From: an uncultured Oscillospiraceae bacterium
GTDB taxonomy: Bacteria > Bacillota > Clostridia > Oscillospirales > Oscillospiraceae
Length of the DNA stretch: 37,175 nt
NCBI GenBank assembly: GCA_904420145.1
Contig: CAJFUI010000103.1
Coordinates: 1 to 37,175 of the forward strand
Direction: 5' to 3'
Shown here: one piece after another, positions 14,592 through 22,318 of the stretch
Position numbering within the stretch: the first letter of the stretch is position 1
How the letters are laid out: the number at the start of each line of letters is the position of its first letter
Notes under the pieces: model-generated
Seen by the model: only the letters and a program-made list of their open reading frames with translations
Told to the model about the DNA's origin: nothing
The model's database searches: none
Translations under genes and position numbers: made by a program

Positions 14592-16689
14592 TGTGCTGTC
14601 CCTCCTTTCTCTCGATTCCCAGTATGTCCAAAAGCCGGCGCATGTACCGGCTCTCCTCCAGGACGACCTTTTCGCCCCGGTGAATCGTGATCTCCAGACG
14701 CTCCTTTTCCTGATGGAGGCAGATCAGATTCCGCTCGGCAAAGATTTCCAGCCCCAACTCCGTGCGCAGAAAGGGCTCCGCCCCGCCAAGACCGGCGGCC
14801 AGGCGGCGCAGCGCGGGCAGCCGGAGCTCCGCAATCTGCCCGTTGTCGCTCATCTGCAGAAGACTCTGCCACAGGCGGACAAACTGCTCCCGTCCAGGCA
14901 GCAGCCGGGCCGCCTCCTGAGGCGTCACCGCGCCACCCTCCACCAGCGCCTCGCACAGCGCTAAATTTTCCCGCTCCTTCTGACTGGGGAGCACAGAGGG
15001 GCGCAGGTCCAGAATCTGCAGCTGCACGGAGCGGTTGCCGCGGAATTCGTTCACCTGAAGGTGGAAGGCCGCGTCGATCCGGTCCCCCACCGCCAGGCCG
15101 CAGCTCTCCCGGGTGGCGGAGAAATAGATGGCGTCAAAGCTGTGCCGCCCTTTGGACAGGCGCAGCTTCAAATGCTTATTCTGTCCCACACTCTGGAGGC
15201 TTTCCAGCCTTGCGCCCAAAAGGCAGAACACCGGCCGCTCGTTTCCCGCCCCATAGGGCTCCAGAAGAGCGAGGGCCTCCACCTCCTCCAGAGTTACCAG
15301 CTCCGGCCGCCGGAGGGGCACATCTACATCCAGAGAGGACACCGGCGTCTCGCCGTTGCAGTAGGCCCTGACCCGCTGGTTGATCCGCCGGCGGAAGGCA
15401 GGAATATTTTCTTTTTTAATGGTAAATCCGGCGGCTAACTCGTGGCCGCCAAAGCCCTCCAGCAGGTCGGCGCAGGACTCGAGGGCGGTAAAGAGGTTAA
15501 ACCCGCCGTAGCTGCGGCAGGAACACTTCCCCATGTCCTCGCTGAGGTGGATCATAAAGCTGGGACAGGAGTACTTCTCCGCCAGCCGGGAGGCTACAAT
15601 GCCCACCACCCCTTGATGCCACGCCTCACTGCTCAAAACGAGGGCGCTGCGCTGATCCTCCGGCAGGGTGTCAATCTGCTCCACGGCCTGGGCGAAGATC
15701 TCCTGCTCCACCACCTGCCGCTCCCGGTTCAGCGCGCACAGTTCCCGGGCCAGCTCTTCCGCCTTGGCGGGGTCGTCGGTGAGCAGCAGGTCAGCCGCCA
15801 GCTCCGCCTCCCCCATGCGCCCGGCGGCGTTGATGCGGGGAGCCAGCACGAAGCCGATCTGTGTGGAGTTGATCTCCTTGTCCCAGAGGCCCGTCTCCTT
15901 CAAAAGAGCCCGCAGCCCCAAAAAGTCCGTGCTGCGGATGCTCTGCAGCCCCCGATAGACAATGGTCCGGTTTTCATCGCACATCTGCATCACGTCGGCC
16001 ACCGTGCCGATGGCGGCTAAGGTGCAGTAGCGGGCGAAGAGGGCATCTTCCCGGTCGTGACCGCCGAGAGCCAGGGCCAGCTTGAGGGCTACGCCCACGC
16101 CAGCTAAGCTTTTGAAGGGGTAGGGGCAGTCGCTGCGGTGGGGATCCACCACGGCCACGGCATCCGGCAGATGCTCCTTGCACTCGTGGTGATCGGTGAT
16201 GATCAGGTCCACACCGAGCTCCTTGGCATATGCGGCCTCCTCAATTCCAGTGATGCCGCAGTCCACCGTAATGATCAGGTCCACCTGATCCCGCTCCCGC
16301 AGCAGGCGCATGGGCTCCTTGCCCAGACCGTAGCCATCCTCCACCCGGCGGGGGATGTACTTGGTTACCTGGGCACCGCGGCCCCGAAGATAGTCCACCA
16401 GCAGCACAGTGGAGGTGATGCCGTCTACGTCGTAGTCGCCGAATACCGCGATTTTTTCACCGTTGGCGATGGCACGGTTGATGCGCTCCACCGCCTTGTC
16501 CATATCCTTCATCAAAAAGGGGGAGTAGCTTAAGCGGTGTTCACGGCTTAAAAACAGTGCGGCGTCCTCCACGGTCCCGACACCCCGGGCCGCCAAGATG
16601 GAGGACACCAGATAGGGATAGCCCGCATCCATCAGCTCGTCGACCACCGCATCCGGACAGGAAGCGGCGACCCACCGAACATACTTCAT
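14578..16689 (-). CDS. recJ: Single-stranded-DNA-specific exonuclease RecJ
   Basis: RecJ degrades single-stranded DNA 5' to 3' in recombination and repair. The 703-residue product has the DHH phosphoesterase motifs FGDYDVDGITST (84-95), VDCGITG (142-148) and TDHHE (165-169). The DHHA1 segment is near 390-420 (GGFNLFTALESC, GGHELAAGF), followed by an OB-fold region and a longer C-terminal extension. ATG 16689 stands 8 nt after GGAGG; an ATG at 16695 is too close to the site, and the frame above that is leader. It is the first gene of the long minus-strand block and has a strong promoter. Confidence 0.96.
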   Translation of the reverse strand: MKYVRWVAASCPDAVVDELMDAGYPYLVSSILAARGVGTVEDAALFLSREHRLSYSPFLMKDMDKAVERINRAIANGEKIAVFGDYDVDGITSTVLLVDYLRGRGAQVTKYIPRRVEDGYGLGKEPMRLLRERDQVDLIITVDCGITGIEEAAYAKELGVDLIITDHHECKEHLPDAVAVVDPHRSDCPYPFKSLAGVGVALKLALALGGHDREDALFARYCTLAAIGTVADVMQMCDENRTIVYRGLQSIRSTDFLGLRALLKETGLWDKEINSTQIGFVLAPRINAAGRMGEAELAADLLLTDDPAKAEELARELCALNRERQVVEQEIFAQAVEQIDTLPEDQRSALVLSSEAWHQGVVGIVASRLAEKYSCPSFMIHLSEDMGKCSCRSYGGFNLFTALESCADLLEGFGGHELAAGFTIKKENIPAFRRRINQRVRAYCNGETPVSSLDVDVPLRRPELVTLEEVEALALLEPYGAGNERPVFCLLGARLESLQSVGQNKHLKLRLSKGRHSFDAIYFSATRESCGLAVGDRIDAAFHLQVNEFRGNRSVQLQILDLRPSVLPSQKERENLALCEALVEGGAVTPQEAARLLPGREQFVRLWQSLLQMSDNGQIAELRLPALRRLAAGLGGAEPFLRTELGLEIFAERNLICLHQEKERLEITIHRGEKVVLEESRYMRRLLDILGIERKEGQHSGYH

Positions 16690-16756
16690 GGCCATCCCCT
16701 CCTTTCTTTTCCCATGGGATTCTGCCATCCCACAGTTGGACATAATAATTTAATCT

Positions 16757-16785
16757 ATTATAGCAAAGAAAGTGCTAAAGGTAAA
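16757..16785 (-). promoter_or_regulatory. Sigma-A promoter of the recJ-rel-hemZ block
   Basis: TTTACC (16780-16785), a 17-nt spacer and a perfect TATAAT (16757-16762) on the minus strand, about 70 nt before the recJ start codon. It is the clearest promoter in the minus-strand block and may serve all genes down to about 8077. Confidence 0.8.
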
Positions 16786-16892
16786 GAAAAAAGTACTTTA
16801 ACAGAGGGGAGGTTCATACTGGGGGTGCGGCGGTGTCCTCCCGGCGGCGGAGGGCTCTGCCGCCGGAATAAACGGGCGACCTTTGCATGGCG

Positions 16893-16978
16893 ACGGCACA
16901 AAACTTCATGCGCTGAAAGCGCACCGCGAACAAAGGCAAAAGCCGGAGCACATGAAGTTTTTGCGCATGTAAGCCGTC
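16893..16978. other. Nested inverted-repeat element, possible structured RNA
   Basis: No gene is supported between 16786 and 17024. Within it, gacggc (16893-16898) pairs with gccgtc (16973-16978). Inside these, aaaacttcatg (16901-16911) pairs with catgaagtttt (16951-16961), and inside those sit gcgct-gaa-agcgc and ggc-aaaa-gcc. This predicts a closed stem with two side hairpins, a three-way junction. Flanking GC hairpins include ccggcgg / ccgccgg near 16840-16866. Open frames here lack ribosome binding sites. Confidence 0.5.
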
Positions 16979-17024
16979 CCGGCCCACGCGCTTTTGCGTT
17001 CATGGCCATGCCGGCGCCCAATAG

Positions 17025-17058
17025 ACAGAAAAGGAGGGGATTTCCCCTCCTTTTCTGT
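17025..17058 (-). terminator. Terminator of the YtxH-like gene
   Basis: The sequence is a perfect inverted repeat with 16-nt arms. On the minus strand it reads as a GGAGGGG / CCCCTCC stem followed by TTTTCTGT, 35 nt after the stop of the small gene at 17093. Confidence 0.8.
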
Positions 17059-17092
17059 ACTTCCCTCATGGGGAGGGCTACCCGCGCGGGGC

Positions 17093-17266
17093 CTACTGCA
17101 TCTGCTGGCGGACACGTTCGGCGGCGGTGTCCACCGCATCCGTCACCGACTGCATGGCCTTGCCCGCGGTGGTCTTGGGGTGAGCCTTAGGCCGCAGCAG
17201 CATGTCCACGGCCATACCGGTGACGGCGCCGATCACCACGCCGCTGAAAAAGGAACCTGTTTTCAT
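17093..17266 (-). CDS. Small YtxH-like membrane protein
   Basis: This gene encodes 57 residues beginning MKTGSFFSGVVIGAVTGMAV, a Gly/Ala-rich membrane segment. It ends in an amphipathic helix (KAMQSVTDAVDTAAERVRQQ). Such a Gly-rich helix plus basic loop (LLRPKAHPKT) resembles YtxH-type stress or envelope proteins, but the match is by pattern only. ATG 17266 has GGAGGAG 8 nt upstream, and a strong terminator follows the TAG, so it is a real single-gene unit. A possible extended -10 (TGCTATCCT) lies upstream, though no clear -35 was found. Confidence 0.75.
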   Translation of the reverse strand: MKTGSFFSGVVIGAVTGMAVDMLLRPKAHPKTTAGKAMQSVTDAVDTAAERVRQQMQ

Positions 17267-17337
17267 GTGTCATTCTCCTCCTCTTTTTCGACAGGATAGC
17301 ATGTTTAGTATGGGCCAAAGCAAAAATTTTAATCACC

Positions 17338-17366
17338 TTGCGAAATCCAAATCCTTCTTATATAAT
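17338..17366 (+). promoter_or_regulatory. Sigma-A promoter of the histidine phosphatase gene
   Basis: TTGCGA (17338-17343), a 17-nt spacer and a perfect TATAAT (17361-17366), about 95 nt upstream of the start codon. Confidence 0.75.
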
Positions 17367-17379
17367 AGGGGAAACAGCG

Positions 17380-17438
17380 CCTTGTCCTCCGCGTCCCCGG
17401 CGGCCCTCTGCCGCAGAACGCTCCGCAGCAGGACAAGG
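17380..17438 (+). promoter_or_regulatory. Leader hairpin before the phosphatase gene
   Basis: ccttgtcct (17380-17388) pairs perfectly with aggacaagg (17430-17438) around a GC-rich inner part with its own small stem (ggcgg / ccgc). AAAAATTT follows rather than a T-tract, so it is not a terminator. It occupies most of the 5' untranslated region. Confidence 0.45.
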
Positions 17439-17468
17439 AAAAATTTACCAATACAAGAGGATACGCCT

Positions 17469-18488
17469 ATGACCAAGATTTATCTCATCCGGCATGCCGA
17501 GGCGGAGGGGAACCTCTACCGGGTGGCCCACGGCCAGTACAACAGCACCATTACCCCCCGGGGCTACCGCCAGCTCTCCGCCCTCCGCCGCCGCTTTGCC
17601 GATATCCCGATAGATGCCGTCTATGGCAGCGACCTCTTTCGCACCCACACCACCGCCTCCGCCCTCTATGTGCCCAAGCAGCTTCCCTTTCACCCCCTGC
17701 CCCTCCTGCGGGAGGTGCGGCTGGGCGTCTGGGAGCAGAAGAGCTGGGCGGAGATTGAGCGGATGGACCGGCAGATGCTGATCGACTTCAACAAGCGCCC
17801 CGATCTCTGGCATGTGGAGGGCGGGGAAACCTTTGATGTGGTCCGGGACCGGATGCTGGCGGGGATCCTTCAGATCGCCGGGGAGAATCCCGGCAAAACC
17901 GTGGCCGCCACCAGCCATGGCGCCGCCCTGCGCGTTCTTTTGGGCACCATAGAGGGGCGCAGCCTCCGGGAGATCGGGGAGACACACCACTGTGACAACA
18001 CGGCGGTGTCCCTCCTTGAGGTGGAGGGGAAGGAGATCCGCATCATCTTTCAGGGGGACAGCTCCCACCTGCCGCCGGAGCTCTCCACCTTCCACCGCCA
18101 GAGCTGGCACAAGAGCGACCAGGCCACAGAGCCGGGGCTGTGGTACCGCCTTGTCTCTGAGGACGAGCAGGGCCGAGAGCAGCGGGCCATGCTGGAGGAG
18201 GAAGAGGTGGGGCGTATTGTGATGGTCCTGACGCCCTCCGCCCTCCGCATCACGGAGTATGAGCTCTATCCCGCCCAGCGCCACCACCGCTTCGGGGTGC
18301 AGCTGCTGGGGCAGGCGGTGCAGTACGCCCGCACCAAGGGCCGAGAGCAGCTGGTCCTTACCTGTCCGCCGGAGCTGGCCGGCTATTTTGCCCAGTTTGG
18401 CTTTGTCTCCACCGGGGAGGGTCCGGACGGGACGGACATGGCCATGGACATCCGCCTTGTCATGCGGGAGATCCCCGAGGAGCCGTGA
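17469..18488 (+). CDS. Histidine phosphatase fused to a GNAT-like domain
   Basis: The 339-residue protein starts with a histidine phosphatase (phosphoglycerate-mutase-like) domain, about 1-205: catalytic motif LIRHAE with H9, a second catalytic histidine near H150 in ATSHGAALR, and REVRLGVWE between. Residues about 225-335 look like a reduced GNAT acetyltransferase fold: GRIVMVLTPSALRITEYEL, then HHRFGVQLLGQAVQYA in place of the acetyl-CoA loop, and AGYFAQFGFVSTGEG near the end. The degenerate loop leaves catalysis uncertain; it may be a sensor. Substrate is unknown. ATG 17469 has AGAGG about 8 nt upstream. It has its own promoter and terminator. Confidence 0.85.
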   Translation: MTKIYLIRHAEAEGNLYRVAHGQYNSTITPRGYRQLSALRRRFADIPIDAVYGSDLFRTHTTASALYVPKQLPFHPLPLLREVRLGVWEQKSWAEIERMDRQMLIDFNKRPDLWHVEGGETFDVVRDRMLAGILQIAGENPGKTVAATSHGAALRVLLGTIEGRSLREIGETHHCDNTAVSLLEVEGKEIRIIFQGDSSHLPPELSTFHRQSWHKSDQATEPGLWYRLVSEDEQGREQRAMLEEEEVGRIVMVLTPSALRITEYELYPAQRHHRFGVQLLGQAVQYARTKGREQLVLTCPPELAGYFAQFGFVSTGEGPDGTDMAMDIRLVMREIPEEP

Positions 18489-18529
18489 AATAAACAGGAG
18501 CAGCCCAAAAGGGCTGCTCCTGTTTATTT
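18488..18529. terminator. Bidirectional terminator
   Basis: Perfect 19-bp stem (18488-18506 with 18511-18529) and an AAAA loop; T- and A-rich ends allow use on both strands. It stops the phosphatase gene (+) and the zinc-ribbon gene (-), which converge here. Confidence 0.9.
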
Positions 18530-18542
18530 TATAGAGAGATAT

Positions 18543-19184
18543 TTACCAGCCGTAGCCGGGGACACGGTCGTAGTACTCATAGTAGAGATCGCCGATGACA
18601 TAGTCCGCGTCAGTCTCATATTCCCCGAGGGCCATAGCGCTGAGGAAGCGGACATAGGAGTAGTCCCCGGCATAGGTCACCTGGAAGGTCAGGGAGACGG
18701 GGACAAACATATAGGTACCCGAGGCGGTCACCGTGTAGTTGGATCCGCTGCCGGTGCTGGACCAGGAGAGGCCGGGGAGCACTGTGTCCGCCACCACGCC
18801 GAAGGGGGCGCTGCCATAGTCGGTAAAGATATACTCCTGCACCGCCTGCACCGGATCCTTGCGGATGAAGAACCAGTAGACGGCAAAGACCAGGGCCAAG
18901 ACAAGCAGAACCAGCACCCAGCGGGGGAATTTCTGCTTCGGCGCAGGGGTGGTGACGCTCTGGGGCGCCTGGACAGGCTGTGCCGTCTCAGGTGCCTTGG
19001 GAGCGGCCTGCTGGGGCGCAGGCGCGGCGGGGGTGCTCTGCGCCGGAGCGCTGGACGCCGCTTCCGCCGCAGGTGAGGCGCTGGGGACGGCGGGCTGCGT
19101 CTCGACAGGCTGCGGAGCGCCGCACTTGCGGCAGAATTTTGCCTCATCAGCCAGTTGGGTACCGCAGTTTTGACAGTAACGCAT
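18543..19184 (-). CDS. Zinc-ribbon membrane protein of unknown function
   Basis: The 213-residue protein opens with a zinc ribbon (CQNCGTQLADEAKFCRKCG, cysteines at 4, 7, 19 and 22). A long Ala/Pro/Gln-rich linker (about 25-95), one membrane segment (FPRWVLVLLVLALVFAVYWF, about 98-118) and a C-terminal domain of about 95 residues rich in Tyr and Ser follow. Such N-terminal zinc_ribbon_2 membrane proteins are common in Firmicutes; function is unknown. ATG 19184 has AGGAGG 8 nt upstream. It stands alone and converges on the phosphatase gene. Confidence 0.8.
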   Translation of the reverse strand: MRYCQNCGTQLADEAKFCRKCGAPQPVETQPAVPSASPAAEAASSAPAQSTPAAPAPQQAAPKAPETAQPVQAPQSVTTPAPKQKFPRWVLVLLVLALVFAVYWFFIRKDPVQAVQEYIFTDYGSAPFGVVADTVLPGLSWSSTGSGSNYTVTASGTYMFVPVSLTFQVTYAGDYSYVRFLSAMALGEYETDADYVIGDLYYEYYDRVPGYGW

Positions 19185-19325
19185 CTGTTCTTCCTCCTCA
19201 AACAAACAATCGCACACAACGCAGGATTTCTATGGAGACTATAGCAGAAAGCGGGGAGAAAGGCAAGAGGCAGCAGAAAAAAGACGAACTGTGTCGAAAA
19301 AAGCCGTGGGCGGCAGCGAATTCCC

Positions 19326-19355
19326 TTGCATTTTCCCATAGCACAGCCCTATAAT
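19326..19355 (+). promoter_or_regulatory. Promoter of the patatin-like gene
   Basis: TTGCAT (19326-19331), an 18-nt spacer and a perfect TATAAT (19350-19355), 26 nt before the start codon. Confidence 0.7.
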
Positions 19356-19381
19356 AGAGAAAATTGGAAAAGAAGAGGAAT

Positions 19382-20230
19382 ATGCACTTGAAAACTGGAT
19401 TGGTATTGGAAGGGGGCGCCATGCGGGGGATCTACACCGCAGGGGTGCTGGATGTATTGATGGAGCGAAAGCTCTTTTTTGACGCCGTGATCGGCGTGTC
19501 CGCCGGGGCTATCCACGGCTGCAACTACGTGTCCAACCAGCCGGGGCGGAGTATCCGCTACTACCGCAAGTACAGCCGGGACCCCCGGTTTCTCAGCGTT
19601 CGTTCCCTGCTGCGCACCGGCAACATGGTGGATACGGCGTTCTGCTACCACGAGCTGCCAGAAAAGCTGGACCCCTTTGACAACGAGGCCTTTATGGCCT
19701 CCCAGACGGTCTTTTACGCCGTCTGCACCAATCTCGAGACGGGCCGGGCGGAGTGCATCCGCTGCACCGACCTCTTCCGTCAGATCGATGTGCTGCGGGC
19801 TTCCGCCTCCATGCCCCTGGCCTCGGAAATTGTGGAAGTGGAGGGAAAGAAGTACTTAGACGGCGGCGTTGCGGACAGCGTCCCCCTGCGCGCCGCCGAG
19901 GCGCTGGGCTATGAGCGGAACGTGGTGGTGCTGACCCGGCCGGCGGACTATGTGAAGGGGCGGGAGATGAATCCCCTGATGCGCCTGCGCTACCGCCATT
20001 ATCCGGCCTTTCTGCAGGCCATTGAGAACCGCCCGGCCATGTATGCCGATACCATGGCTTACATCCGCCGGCGGGAGCAGGAGGGGGCGGCCTTCGTCAT
20101 CCGCCCCGCCGCGGCGCTGCCCATCTCCCGGACGGACACCGACCCGGAGAAGCTGGAGCGGGTCTATCAGATCGGCAGGGAGGACGCCGAGGGGCGGATA
20201 GAGGAGCTGGCGCGTTGGCTGGCGGAGTAG
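19382..20230 (+). CDS. Patatin-like phospholipase
   Basis: The 282-residue protein shows the Ser-Asp dyad of the patatin family: an oxyanion-type loop LVLEGGAMRG, the nucleophile elbow GVSAG with S40, and the aspartate D160 in KYLDGGVADSVPL. It resembles the cytosolic bacterial patatin/YjjU-like esterases that act on phospholipids or acyl esters; no signal peptide or membrane segment is seen. ATG 19382 is used because homology starts there, though AGAGG is close (3 nt); a TTG at 19364 is the alternative. The gene has its own promoter and terminator. Confidence 0.92.
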   Translation: MHLKTGLVLEGGAMRGIYTAGVLDVLMERKLFFDAVIGVSAGAIHGCNYVSNQPGRSIRYYRKYSRDPRFLSVRSLLRTGNMVDTAFCYHELPEKLDPFDNEAFMASQTVFYAVCTNLETGRAECIRCTDLFRQIDVLRASASMPLASEIVEVEGKKYLDGGVADSVPLRAAEALGYERNVVVLTRPADYVKGREMNPLMRLRYRHYPAFLQAIENRPAMYADTMAYIRRREQEGAAFVIRPAAALPISRTDTDPEKLERVYQIGREDAEGRIEELARWLAE

Positions 20231-20264
20231 GCTTTGCGCGGCGGCGTTTCCCCCTTTGTCATCC

Positions 20265-20573
20265 CTATGGATTTTTCACACAGCAAGAAACCGGACGGCA
20301 GCCGCCGTCCGGTTTTCCTCTTTGATTGGCCGCCCGCCTACCGCTGATGGCGGGCGTTCTCCTCGTCGATCTTCCGCCGGCGTTTTTCCTCCGGGCACGC
20401 TCCTCCTCACTCTCTTGGCTGCGCTCGCCCCATGGAAAGGCGAAGACCAGCACAATCAGCAGGCTGAACAGCGCCAGCAGGGGCGACAGGAAGGACAAGA
20501 TCCCGCTGAATCCGAGGTACATGGCGAGGAGAATCAGATAGATGCCAAACAGGATCGGCACAAGGCGGTTCAT
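20265..20573 (-). CDS. Small membrane protein with a probable frameshift near its end
   Basis: As it stands the frame gives 102 residues: two hydrophobic segments (VPILFGIYLILLAMYLGF and a second from about 27), then a charged region to ERARRKN. After the A5 run at about 20381-20385 the frame turns into Arg/Gly-rich sequence that runs through the patatin terminator. Reading one base back at that run instead gives KRRRKIDEENARHQR and a TAG at 20338. This closely resembles the C-terminus of the neighbour at 21142-21627 (RRQKIDEENSYHRR). So the gene probably ended at 20338 and has lost one A, or relies on slippage. ATG 20573 has GGGAGGG at good spacing. It is the last of five small membrane-protein genes. 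Confidence 0.65.
   Translation of the reverse strand: MNRLVPILFGIYLILLAMYLGFSGILSFLSPLLALFSLLIVLVFAFPWGERSQESEEERARRKNAGGRSTRRTPAISGRRAANQRGKPDGGCRPVSCCVKNP
20288..20319 (+). terminator. Terminator of the patatin-like gene
   Basis: Perfect 12-bp stem (aaaccggacggc / gccgtccggttt, AGCC loop) then TCCTCTTT. It also lies within the C-terminal extension of the open frame on the other strand, arguing that the extension is not natural coding. Confidence 0.75.
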
Positions 20574-20595
20574 AGGTTTTCCCTCCCTTCCTCCG

Positions 20596-21126
20596 TCAAG
20601 CGCCCCGTATGTAATCGGTCAGGTATGCATTGAGGGCGTCGTAGATCGCCTCGGAGGCGGCGTAGTACCGCACACGCTCTACAGCGGGGGACGTTCTCCC
20701 CGCCTCCGAAGCGTACTCCGCACAGCAGACGCGGCCGCCGGGGCTGAGGATCACCAGCAGACCGCCGCCGGATGTGTCGGGAATGGTGAAGAAAAACTCC
20801 CCGCAGGCCACGTAGTCATAGGTCCGGTGGAACACAACGGGCCGCGCCTTTGCCCCGTCAAATAGCGCTGAGAGCTCCTGCATAGGGACGGAGAGGGTGA
20901 TGGGCCCGTCCCCCGCCGCTATGCTGTCGGGGTACAGGGGGTCATAGAGGGGACGGACGCTGCTGCGCGGCCAGTAGCCCACCGAGACGGCCTCCCCCTC
21001 TAAGGCGGTCAGCTGGGGGTACAGGTCCGGCAGGGACCGGGGAAAGCGGGCATAGACCACGCCCAGCAGAAGCAGGACGGCGAGGCCCGCGCCGCCCGCC
21101 AGCAGCCAAGTTTTCCGCCGCCTCAT
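20596..21126 (-). CDS. Membrane-anchored protein of unknown function
   Basis: This 176-residue protein has a basic start (MRRRKTWLLAGGAGLAVLL), one membrane segment or uncleaved signal (about 6-25) and an extracytoplasmic domain of about 150 residues. That domain contains a TYDYVACGEFFFTIPD strand pair. No family is recognised. ATG 21126 has GGAGGGGG upstream. It lies 15 nt after the gene at 21142 and 22 nt before the one ending at 20573, so it is clearly part of the five-gene cluster. It is the only cluster member with a large predicted external domain. Confidence 0.7.
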   Translation of the reverse strand: MRRRKTWLLAGGAGLAVLLLLGVVYARFPRSLPDLYPQLTALEGEAVSVGYWPRSSVRPLYDPLYPDSIAAGDGPITLSVPMQELSALFDGAKARPVVFHRTYDYVACGEFFFTIPDTSGGGLLVILSPGGRVCCAEYASEAGRTSPAVERVRYYAASEAIYDALNAYLTDYIRGA

Positions 21127-21141
21127 GCCGTCCCCCTCCTC

Positions 21142-21627
21142 TCACCGCCGGTGGTAGGAATTCTCCTCGTCGATCTTTTGCCGGCGCTCCTCTAATTCCT
21201 TCCAAGCCTGCTCCGCCGCCTCCTTGGCCCGCTCCTCCGCGGCCTCCTCAGGGGATGTTTCCTTCAGATCGCCGTGGCGGAGATAGACCAACAACAGGTC
21301 CAGCGCTAAAAACGCTACCGCAAAGAGAGAGAGCTTCAGGGAGGAGCGGTAGGGGGGACGCACCGCCTCCGGCACCAGATAGTCATAGGGGATGGCCCCG
21401 GCGAGGATGCCTAAGTTAAACCAGCCGGTATAGCGCAGGCGGCTCCCCCGCCGCAGCTCCCCGGAGGCGTAGAGAAGGGCCATCGGGGCGAAGAGGATCG
21501 CCCCCCTGAGGGAGGTGGGCAGGTCGGTGGGATAAGCAAGGACGATGTGGAAGGCGGCGGCCTCCGCTAAGCCGTAGAGAATGCAGTTCCACTGGAGGGG
21601 GAACGCCCTCCGCAGAAGAGTTTTCAT
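21142..21627 (-). CDS. Multi-pass membrane protein of unknown function
   Basis: The 161-residue product has about four hydrophobic segments between residues 10 and 120 and a highly charged helical C-terminus (EEAAEERAKEAAEQAWKELE) ending RRQKIDEENSYHRR. No family is recognised. ATG 21627 has GGAGG about 8 nt upstream; the longer frame to 21858 runs through a gap without a site. Its first codons (MKTLLRR) and leader recur at 22241-22276 before the next gene upstream, a small local duplication. Its C-terminal motif is shared with the out-of-frame tail of the gene at 20265-20573. Confidence 0.7.
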   Translation of the reverse strand: MKTLLRRAFPLQWNCILYGLAEAAAFHIVLAYPTDLPTSLRGAILFAPMALLYASGELRRGSRLRYTGWFNLGILAGAIPYDYLVPEAVRPPYRSSLKLSLFAVAFLALDLLLVYLRHGDLKETSPEEAAEERAKEAAEQAWKELEERRQKIDEENSYHRR

Positions 21628-21731
21628 AAATCGGTCCTCCCTGATATCGTTGTTCTGTCTATGATTTCCTATTTCCATAGGGCGGGGCCGAAAGGCCCCC
21701 GCATGGGTGACAGGCCCATTCGAAGCGGCAC

Positions 21732-22229
21732 CTATCGCCAGAACAGGGCCAAAAGCAGGCACAGCAGCGCCACCATGGCCAAAAGTCCCGCCGCTCCGGT
21801 ACCCGCCGCCCGGAGGGGACCGCGGACAGGCGGAGCGGCCCGTTCCCCGGCGAGGCACAGCGCCAGCGCGGCCAAGCCCAAGGGCGGGAGAAGGACATAC
21901 AGGGGCACATGCTCAGCCAAAGAGATAAAGGGCATGGTCAGCAGCAGCGCGGCAACGGCGCTGGCGAGGAGATAGAGCGGCCATTTCCCCCGCCGGCTGC
22001 GGCGGTTTCGGCCCAGCAGCACGGCAAACAGCGCCGCCCCATCCAAACAGACCAAGGTGGCAGCGGGGAAAAGGTCCATGGCCCACAGCAGGAGATACCA
22101 CGCGATCGGGGAGAAGGACAAAAGCGCCAATCCCCGCCAGAGGCGGCAGCGCTCCGGCTTCGCCTGACCGGAGAGCAGCAGGAAGGTGAGAAAGAAAAAT
22201 CCGCAAAGGACAACCAGCGCGGGCGTCAT
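21732..22229 (-). CDS. Multi-pass membrane protein of unknown function
   Basis: This 165-residue protein consists almost wholly of hydrophobic segments (about five), starting TPALVVLCGFFFLTFLLLSG, with short basic loops (GRNRRSRRGKW) and a Gly/Ala-rich second half. No family is recognised. ATG 22229 has GGGAGG 7 nt upstream and overlaps the stop of a ten-codon open frame (22226-22258), so the two may be translationally coupled. It belongs to the five-gene cluster; a gap of about 100 nt without features separates it from the next gene. Confidence 0.65.
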   Translation of the reverse strand: MTPALVVLCGFFFLTFLLLSGQAKPERCRLWRGLALLSFSPIAWYLLLWAMDLFPAATLVCLDGAALFAVLLGRNRRSRRGKWPLYLLASAVAALLLTMPFISLAEHVPLYVLLPPLGLAALALCLAGERAAPPVRGPLRAAGTGAAGLLAMVALLCLLLALFWR

Positions 22230-22258
22230 GGGCTAACCTCCCGCAGAAGAGTTTTCAT
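22226..22258 (-). other. Ten-codon open frame, duplicate of a neighbouring gene start
   Basis: A ribosome binding site (GGGAGG) and ATG open a frame reading MKTLLREVSP, whose TGA overlaps the next start (ATGA). The 18 nt from ATG on are identical to the first 18 nt of the gene starting at 21627, and its leader (22259-22276) is also similar. It is either a decayed duplicate or a leader peptide coupling translation. Confidence 0.5.
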
Positions 22259-22318
22259 CAATTGGTCCTCCCTCATGCGTGATTTGCTCTGGTTCCGTGA
22301 ACCTTGTACGCGGTTCCC

